Shown piece by piece: positions 57,863-64,000 of a DNA stretch of 64,000 bases. Location of the stretch: assembly GCA_016081115.2 (NCBI GenBank), contig CM071930.1, forward strand, positions 48,707,335 to 48,771,334. The letters are read 5' to 3'. The notes below the pieces were generated by a model that was given only the letters and a program-made list of their open reading frames with translations, was not told the DNA's origin and did no database searches. The first letter of the stretch is position 1. Every line of letters starts with the position of its first letter. The translations under genes were made by a program, and so were the position numbers. The DNA comes from Rehmannia glutinosa (Eukaryota; Streptophyta; Magnoliopsida; Lamiales; Orobanchaceae).

Positions 57863-58130
57863 AATGATTATTATGCACACGTGGTCATTATTCCTTTCAC
57901 TGCTACCAGAACACCTTTTGCAAAACAGCTGGTTTTAAAAAAGTTTGTAACGTTCCACCAAGAATAGAAAATAAGTTGGTGGATTATTATGCACACGTGG
58001 TACCAACATTATTCCTTTCACTGCTACGGGGCTTGCCAGAACACCTTTTGCAAAACAGCTGGTTTTAAAAAAGTTTGTAACGTTCATCATCAAAAAAAAA
58101 AAAAAAAAAAAACCAAGAATAGAAAATCAC
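57863..58130 (+). repeat. Promoter-proximal duplication with G-box motifs
   Basis: A segment from ATTATTATGCACACGTGG to ACCAAGAATAGAAAAT occurs twice, offset 116 bp at the motif. Each copy holds ACACGTGG (57877-57884 and 57993-58000), a G-box/ABRE-like site. The second copy has an insert of about 20 A's at 58088-58110. Confidence 0.85.
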
Positions 58131-58814
58131 ACCCTCATCGAATAATAAAAAATATCTTCTTACATTATTTTAAAAAAGTTTAAAAATTTTGAATTACATT
58201 TTTGAGCGATCCCTTTTAGAATAATAACAATTTTTTTATTTAATTAACTATGCTGGACTGTTCAATCTTGTTTTAATATTTATCGACCTTCAATATTGTG
58301 AAATTATCCAGACCTAACCCCCCCACCCCTCAACTTCATTTCTTTTTTCAAATTACTGTAATTTTTTATACAAAAATATTAGAGTTTAAATATTTATTAA
58401 CCCAAAACACTAAAAAATACTTCTTCTTTTTGTGGGTAAATACAAAAAATCCCGATATTTGTGAAATTCTTTTAAAATATCCAAAAAAATCACAATAACA
58501 GAAACCCATTTAAGTTGTGGTTTTGTCTTAAATTTAACCAGGTAATTGTAATGTCTATATAAGGGGTATTTGAAATATTTTTTGCTCATGAAATTGGCAA
58601 AATATAAGACAAAATCAAATATCAATTGTTTTTCTATAAATATGAAACTTGTCTAATTTTTTAAGTATTAATTAACCCTTTTTTATTTAAATAAATTTAA
58701 TCATTTCAGTATCATTTTTTGAGATAGATATATTGTATATTTTTTTCTCTTACTTTATTTTGGGGTGGGGGTGGTAGAGGGTGATGCCTGAGAATAAAGG
58801 TGGGTGGGTGTGGC
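58131..58814 (+). other. Upstream region of the PADRE gene, no gene seen
   Basis: AT-rich. Small ORFs at 58298-58498 and 58410-58625 have no recognisable features. Probably promoter and spacer. Confidence 0.5.
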
Positions 58815-58820
58815 TATAAA
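58815..58820 (+). promoter_or_regulatory. Probable TATA box of the PADRE gene
   Basis: GGCTATAAAGATG lies 140 bp upstream of the start codon, which would leave a 5' UTR of about 110 bases containing CT/CA-rich sequence. Confidence 0.6.
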
Positions 58821-58959
58821 GATGCTGCAACAACAAACTCACCTTCTTCCTTCTTTGCCCATTTTCTGCTTCATCTCCACACACCAAACCAAACCAAACA
58901 AATATTTCCTACCAAGAAACAAATATATTATCAGAAACACCCCCAAAAAAAATTGAGAA

Positions 58960-60591
58960 ATGGGCAACTGCCAAGCCATTGACAATGCAAGTCTTGTAAT
59001 CCAGCACCCAAATGGCAAAATAGACAAACTATATTCCCCTGTTTCCGCTACTGAAATCATGAAGATGAACCCTGGCCATTACGTCGCACTTCTCCTCACC
59101 ACCACCCTCTACTCCGCCAAAGACGGCGCTCCGGCAAACAATAATACCCCTCTTCGCATAACGCGTATTAAACTTCTTAGGCCAAATGATACTCTTGTTC
59201 TTGGCCATGTCTACAGACTTGTCACCAACCAAGGTTAGTAAATTCTTTTTTAGGCTTATTACAAAAACTACCCTGAAACTTAGCCTATTTACCAAATGAT
59301 ACTCTTGTTCTTGGCCATGTCTACAGACTTGTCACCAACCAAGGTTAGTAAATTTCCTTTTTAGGCTTATTACAAAAACTACCCTGAAACTTAGCCTATT
59401 TACCAAATGATACTCTTGTTCTTGGCCATGTCTAAGGGGTATTAGTTAGGAAAATACAAACATCAAGGGTTTTATAACACTTTAATTTTTTTAAAAATAA
59501 CTCAAGTTTTTTGTAATTAGGCAGGGTAGTTTTTTTGTAATTATCCGTTTTTTATTTTAATTTTTTTCACAATATTTCAACAATTGAATGATGTAAATAT
59601 TAATTTGTTGCAGAAGTGATGAAGGGGTTGTGGGCAAAGAAGCAAGCTAAGTTGCAGCAACAGCACAAGTCTAAGACTGAGAAGAATGGAAATATGACAG
59701 AAAAACAGACTTCAGATTTTGAAGCACAACTTAGGAAAACTGATGTGAAGAAAACCAGTCAGGTGAAATTTAATATTTAATTTTGTTTATTACAACTGTC
59801 AAGATTAGTTTTTTTAATACCTAATTTTTAATGCCAAGATTGTTGAGATACCCTTGTTTCTGTTTTTTTATTTTTGTTTTCATTTTCAAAAAAATAGTTA
59901 GCATGTATAAATTTTAGGGATGATGTCCTGATGAGTTGGATTTTAGAATCTTGAGATCTTAAAATCCATGCTTGATTTGTTCAGCCCATTAATTACTCCC
60001 TCCTATTCAAAATAAGTGTCTTTTTAGGGAAAAACACACATATTAAGGATTGTGTTAAAATACCAAATATACCCTTAATTAATAATAAATGCTACTTTGG
60101 AACAAATAAATTTAGGTATTAGTATTACTTGGAAAACAATATATTTAAGGATAATTTGGGAAATCTTTCTCTCATGTGCCAAAAAGACACTTATTGTGAA
60201 TAGGAGAGAGTATTATTTTGTGTGAGAAGAGGAAATTATGTAAGAAAAGAAATATAGTACACATAATACAGTTCAATAAAGTGATTAACATAATAAAACA
60301 ATTATTTTTGGAGCATCATGATTTTACTATATCAATGAAGCTGTCCTAACAAAATTAATATTTTCAAACATATATATGAATTTCCAGAGGATATTAAGCC
60401 ACAGCTAATGTTTTCATTTTCCAACAATAATTAGTTATCTCATATTTTGTTTTTTTTCCCCCTCAAATGTGTATTTTTAGGTAAAACAAGAAAGGCAGAG
60501 GTCAAGAAATAACACAGCAGTAAACTCTGGTGCATCAAAATCCAAATCATGGCAACCAGCATTAAAGAGCATCTCTGAGGCTGGAAGCTGA
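58960..60591 (+). CDS. PADRE (DUF4228) domain protein, three exons
   Basis: Exons 58960-59233, 59614-59762 and 60481-60591, all with GT-AG borders (CAAG|GTTAGT, TTGCAG|AA, CAG|GTGAAA, TTTTAG|GT) and consistent phase, give 177 residues. The protein starts MGNCQAIDNASLVIQHPNGK, followed by PVSATEIMKMNPGHYVALLL and RITRIKLLRPNDTLVLGHVY, the hallmark blocks of the plant PADRE/DUF4228 family. Exon 2 adds EVMKGLWAKKQAK and a Lys/Gln-rich tail; exon 3 ends SWQPALKSISEAGS. Gly2 and Cys4 suggest N-myristoylation and palmitoylation, hence membrane association. Family members respond transcriptionally to pathogen and abiotic stress; the biochemical role is unknown. It is the only intact-looking host gene in the window. 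Confidence 0.93.
59182..59435 (+). repeat. 110-bp tandem duplication across the exon 1/intron 1 border
   Basis: CCAAATGATACTCTTGTTCT starts at 59182, 59292 and 59403. The first copy is real exon 1 sequence. The second repeats the exon end, the CAAG|GTTAGT donor and the start of the intronic MITE. The third stops after GGCCATGTCT. Confidence 0.95.
59253..59546. mobile_element. MITE in intron 1 of the PADRE gene
   Basis: The ends GGCTTATTACAAAAACTACC and, in reverse complement, GGATAATTACAAAAAAACTACC are inverted. Flanking 8-mers CTTTTTTA and GTTTTTTA match at 7 of 8. Related to 42099-42714. Its left end is repeated by the 110-bp duplication. Confidence 0.65.
59996..60210. mobile_element. Stowaway MITE in intron 2 of the PADRE gene
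   Basis: Begins CTCCCTCCTATTCAAAATAAG and ends CTTATTGTGAATAGGAGAGAG, inverted, with TA on both sides (59994-59995, 60211-60212). 215 bp, non-coding. Confidence 0.88.
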
Positions 60592-62249
60592 TCATTGTAC
60601 CTTTGGTTTTTTTTTTTTTTCTTTAGATTAAATTCTGCAAAATACTTGGCTTAGATTTATTTAAAAAAAGAAAAAAAAGAAAACCCAAAGGGGCACATTG
60701 TGAACATGGGCAACTGACAGCAGTGTTCCAGTATAGCAAAGGAAAGCAGATCCAGATGTGAAGAACACATGTTCATAGTGTTAATGTGTTATGCTAAACA
60801 AGAGATTATCAAATTGCACATTCTCATCAGCTACTCTTTCAATTAGATATTTCCAATTCCCCCCCACCTAATAATTCCTCTTGCTCCTTATTTTTTTTAA
60901 TAAAAAAAACTAAATCATCAAAGTTTTCCTGCAGAAATAAAGTAAATATAACAAATTTCTTGCTGCAAATTCAACATCAAATGTTACAAAATATAAATAA
61001 CCTGGACAGACTAGACAAGCAAACAAAATAAGAATGAGATGTTTCTTGAAGAACTTATAACAAATTAAAATAAGACGTTTCTTACATCTCTTAGAAATTA
61101 ATGCTGAAAATCATTATTTGGCCCATAGTGGACTCAATATTAATCAAGTCAGTCTGCTGTAAAATGAGTAGCTACGTCTAGACGGCCAATTAGGAACAAT
61201 ATTATTTTTTCCTTAATTTTGATCGCCTAAGCAGACACCTATGCCGATATTTGGTCTCATCGCAACGAAGTTTTTGCCGAAATGATATTTTTCATCGATT
61301 TAGACAAAATCGCGTCGGTGTATGGACGTCCAGGCTTAAAACATTTTAAACGATCCAAAATTTGCACCAGAGTAATATTGAAATGTATGTATCAAATTAA
61401 TGTGAGTCTGATCGAGTAAGCATGAGAGAAGCAACAAATTTAAATTCAGCTCCTCTATTTCAAATGATGTTCTATCTTTTATTCAAATATATAAGACCAA
61501 GTTTGTAAAATGATATTGGTGATGTAAAAGTAAGAGAGGAAATATTGTTTGCAATAAAAGATGGGCTTGGATTTTTGGATCCTAGCTATACTCTCTAATG
61601 ATATCAAGGAAAATAAAAAAAAATAAAAAAACACGAGTGGCAATGAATACCAATACTACATGGCCGTGCAAAAAAAGTAGGGTATTTTGACCACAAAAAT
61701 ATTAATGGCTTCTCAATGTGCAAGCAATCCTTGATGAGTTGTTCAAAGAAGCTGTACTCCATGCCAACAAAGCCAATTGATAATTATATGTAAACAAATA
61801 AAACAGAGTTAATAACTCTTTAAGTTGTTATCAACTTTCTATAAGCTAAGAGCACTTGCAACTTTCAACTTATTCTTTATAAGTGGGTCCAAAGAATCGT
61901 TATTTGTGGTAGGTCCAAGACAACAAAATACATGTATAAATTTAATAATAACTTACTACTAGGGCTACACGTATAATATGAAATTGTCCATCAACAATAA
62001 AAATCATGAAAAAAAAAAAAATACGATATGATGATTATAAAATATGGTTTTGAATCCTCTAAATGGCTTCCAGTGCAAATCTTACTAGTTAATATTAACC
62101 CCACACTTTCTTTAGGATAATCACAATCTACTCAAAGCTACACAAAATTAATGTCCTCTATTCCACCGAGTGGATCCTAAAAAAAATGCTTTAGCAAAAT
62201 ATATATATAAAAAAAAAATGGACCTATATGCATTATTCTTTTGGGTTAG
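60592..62249. other. 3' flank of the PADRE gene and AT-rich spacer
   Basis: An AATAAA-like signal lies near 60898. Beyond that no coding frame, RNA gene or clear repeat was recognised to 62249. Confidence 0.5.
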
Positions 62250-62254
62250 TCTCT

Positions 62255-63000
62255 CATATTGTCTAACGGTTTTAATTTAGACGGATCCAAATACCCGATC
62301 CGTGGTCAATTCGTCTATTGACCCACACTGCCACACTGTCATTAACACCACAACAACAACATCCGTTGACCGCTGCTAATACTTTTTAGGAGGGATACTA
62401 ATATTTTTTGGAGGACTACTAATACTTTTTCAGTAGAAATACTAAAATACCTTTAATCGAAAAACCTAATACTTTTCAATAAGATTGTTTATACGTTTTA
62501 GGGGGAATACTAATATAAACCTAATTATCTTTCAAAATTACAATTACTAATTCTTTTCCAGGGGATTACTATTATTTTTCCAAGGGATTGCTAATACTTT
62601 TCAAGTGAAAAACTAATATTTTTTAGAGAGTTGCCTAATATCACGTCACTACCTAATACTTTTCAAGGGAACAATTAATACATTTTAGGTGGATTACTAA
62701 TATTGTTTAGGCAAAAACTCATACTTTTCATTAGGGCTACTAAAAATGTTGTTCAAGAGGATTACTAATACTTTTCAGATGTACTACTAATAATTTTCAG
62801 ATGTACTACTACTAATACTTTTCAGGGGAAAAACTAATACTTTTAAAGGCCCTTAATATTACAAAAATGCCACTGTTCCCTTCTATGTCACTGCCCCAGA
62901 ATATTATAAAAACGCCACCTATGCATAAAATTATAAAAAAAACCCTGGTCGGATTGGATCCGTCTACCGGAAAAGACCCATTAGACGGTCTAACCCAAGT
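62255..63000. mobile_element. TIR element with GTATTAG-type interior, second member
   Basis: The left end has TTGTCTAACGG then TTTAGACGGATCC. The right end, in reverse complement, has GGGTTAGACCGTCTAATGGG then GTAGACGGATCC. The interior repeats CTAATACTTTTCAGGGG, the reverse complement of the 2425-2842 motif, over about 62380-62850. An ACAACAACAACATCCG-like segment near 62345 matches the start of the first member. No target-site duplication was fixed. Confidence 0.68.
62514..62548 (+). repeat. 35-bp exact direct repeat, copy 1
   Basis: TATAAACCTAATTATC then TTTCAAAATTACAATTACT, identical to 63252-63286. It interrupts the minisatellite of the TIR element. Confidence 0.9.
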
Positions 63001-63064
63001 CTTTGTCTATTCTTTTTTTTTTCTTAATAATTTGGGAGGAGAGAGGGGAAGGGATCAAAAAAAC

Positions 63065-63165
63065 TAAAAAGCTCAGAGTTCGAACCCTAATCAACACTTT
63101 TTTAGAGCGTGAACGATACCACTTAAACTGCAATACTCGTGGCAGTTATAAGCATTATCCAGCTT
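63065..63165 (-). other. Possible tRNA-derived (SINE-like) remnant
   Basis: The minus strand has AGTTTAAGTGGTATCGTTCA resembling an A box and, further on, GGGTTCGAACTCTGAGC, an exact B-box consensus. Spacing is roughly that of a tRNA. No cloverleaf closes and no SINE tail was defined. Confidence 0.3.
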
Positions 63166-63251
63166 CCTTTTATCCATTCATTTCATATGATCACATACAA
63201 ATATAAATTAATTTAATTACAAAAATGACCCTTATATAAGTTTCAGTCAAT

Positions 63252-63286
63252 TATAAACCTAATTATCTTTCAAAATTACAATTACT
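63252..63286 (+). repeat. 35-bp exact direct repeat, copy 2
   Basis: Second copy of 62514-62548, outside the TIR element, 738 bp downstream. Confidence 0.9.
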
Positions 63287-63771
63287 CAATAAGATATTAC
63301 AAGCATTACCTTGATATTTGCATTTATTCAACAGATACCCCTTCCCCTTTAATAACTACCTTTTGTAAAATAGAAAATAATATCAAACGATACTAGTAAT
63401 TTTGAAAGATATAACTGGATCCCTTTTTATGAGTAGATTGATTCTTAAGAAGAGTTTTTTGTAATTTCTCTAAAGTTAAGTGTATATTTTATTTTAAGTA
63501 TATATTTGACATGAACGATGAACTATACATATGCTTAACATACATTATACATATATAATAATAAAATATAAGAGATTAAGCCCCTCCTATGTGGAGTACT
63601 TAGTGGAGTAGGATGGGTCCTTGAGGCCAAATATCTCAATGTCAAATCTAACTATGCACAACTTGGTCGAGCCTGACCAGTGCGGTTTACCTAATTAATG
63701 TGGTTTCAAGTTTGAGAGTTTACCCAGTTCGCGCCAAAAGTATAGTAGCTACGGATTCTCCATTATTGTTA
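63287..63771. other. AT-rich spacer, no gene seen
   Basis: No feature recognised apart from low-complexity AT. Confidence 0.5.
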
Positions 63772-63779
63772 TATATATA

Positions 63780-63958
63780 CAATGGCGGAGTGAAGGGGGG
63801 CCACTCCGGGCCCCCCCCTATTTTTACAAAAAAATTTATACACTAGAAAATATTTTTTTAAATTTTTTTAATTATAATTTATATGATTTTTGTGCAGATC
63901 TACTACCCCCGTTTTTCACAGATCGCCCACTCCATTTTAATTCCTGGCTCTGCCCTTG
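63780..63958. mobile_element. hAT-type MITE, 179 bp
   Basis: Starts CAATGGCGGAGTGAAGGGGG and ends TTCCTGGCTCTGCCCTTG, inverted CAAxGGCxGAG ends. TATATATA flanks both sides, an 8-bp duplication although low-complexity. Similar in design to 1843-2033. Confidence 0.7.
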
Positions 63959-64000
63959 TATATATATATATATATGTGTCTATATGAGATGAAATACTAA

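Overview
This window is nuclear DNA from a flowering plant, most likely a eudicot. It is AT-rich, its one clear host gene has spliced introns, and it carries plant-type Ty1-copia, Ty3-gypsy, LINE, MULE, hAT, CACTA and Stowaway elements. The species cannot be fixed from the sequence. No bacterial operon, rRNA or CRISPR array is present.

Layout. 1-1413: 5' end of a minus-strand Copia element cut by the window edge. 2292-17778: a TIR element with a 22-bp minisatellite interior and a captured TOM6-like gene fragment, split by a 14.0-kb minus-strand SIRE/Maximus-like Copia (2849-16846) with both LTRs, PBS, PPT, decayed gag-pol and a very long env-like region. 17849-19751: MULE-like element with ~140-bp TIRs and a nested hAT element. 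21172-26786: a three-level nest, in which an element with GC-rich ends holds a MULE carrying a FAR1-like gene remnant, which in turn holds a 2.07-kb solo LTR with a perfect target-site duplication. 28266-30604: 5' part of a minus-strand Gypsy element. 32290-41132: a complete, fairly young LTR element whose interior is almost wholly tandem arrays of hairpin-forming units, with no pol. 42099-44116: MITEs, a nested CACTA element and a solo Gypsy LTR. 44150-54731: an L1-type LINE, interrupted three codons before its ORF2 stop by a gag-only Copia (50205-54685). 54748-56380: a TIR element whose arms carry tRNA-Gly-derived segments in opposite orientations. 56598-57826: two adjacent MITEs.

The only host gene that looks intact is at 58960-60591: a three-exon PADRE/DUF4228 gene encoding 177 residues and starting Met-Gly-Asn-Cys. 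It has a MITE and a 110-bp duplication of the exon 1/intron 1 junction in intron 1, a Stowaway element in intron 2, and a duplicated upstream segment carrying two G-box/ABRE-like motifs. Downstream, 62255-63000 is a further relative of the minisatellite TIR family.

The best candidate for something undescribed is the 32290-41132 element: about 7 kb of internal tandem repeats in several array types, each unit able to form hairpins, with one array block inverted. Second is the TIR family with palindromic termini and minisatellite interiors, one member of which carries inverted tRNA-Gly-like segments. All copy counts, alignments and boundaries were made by eye.
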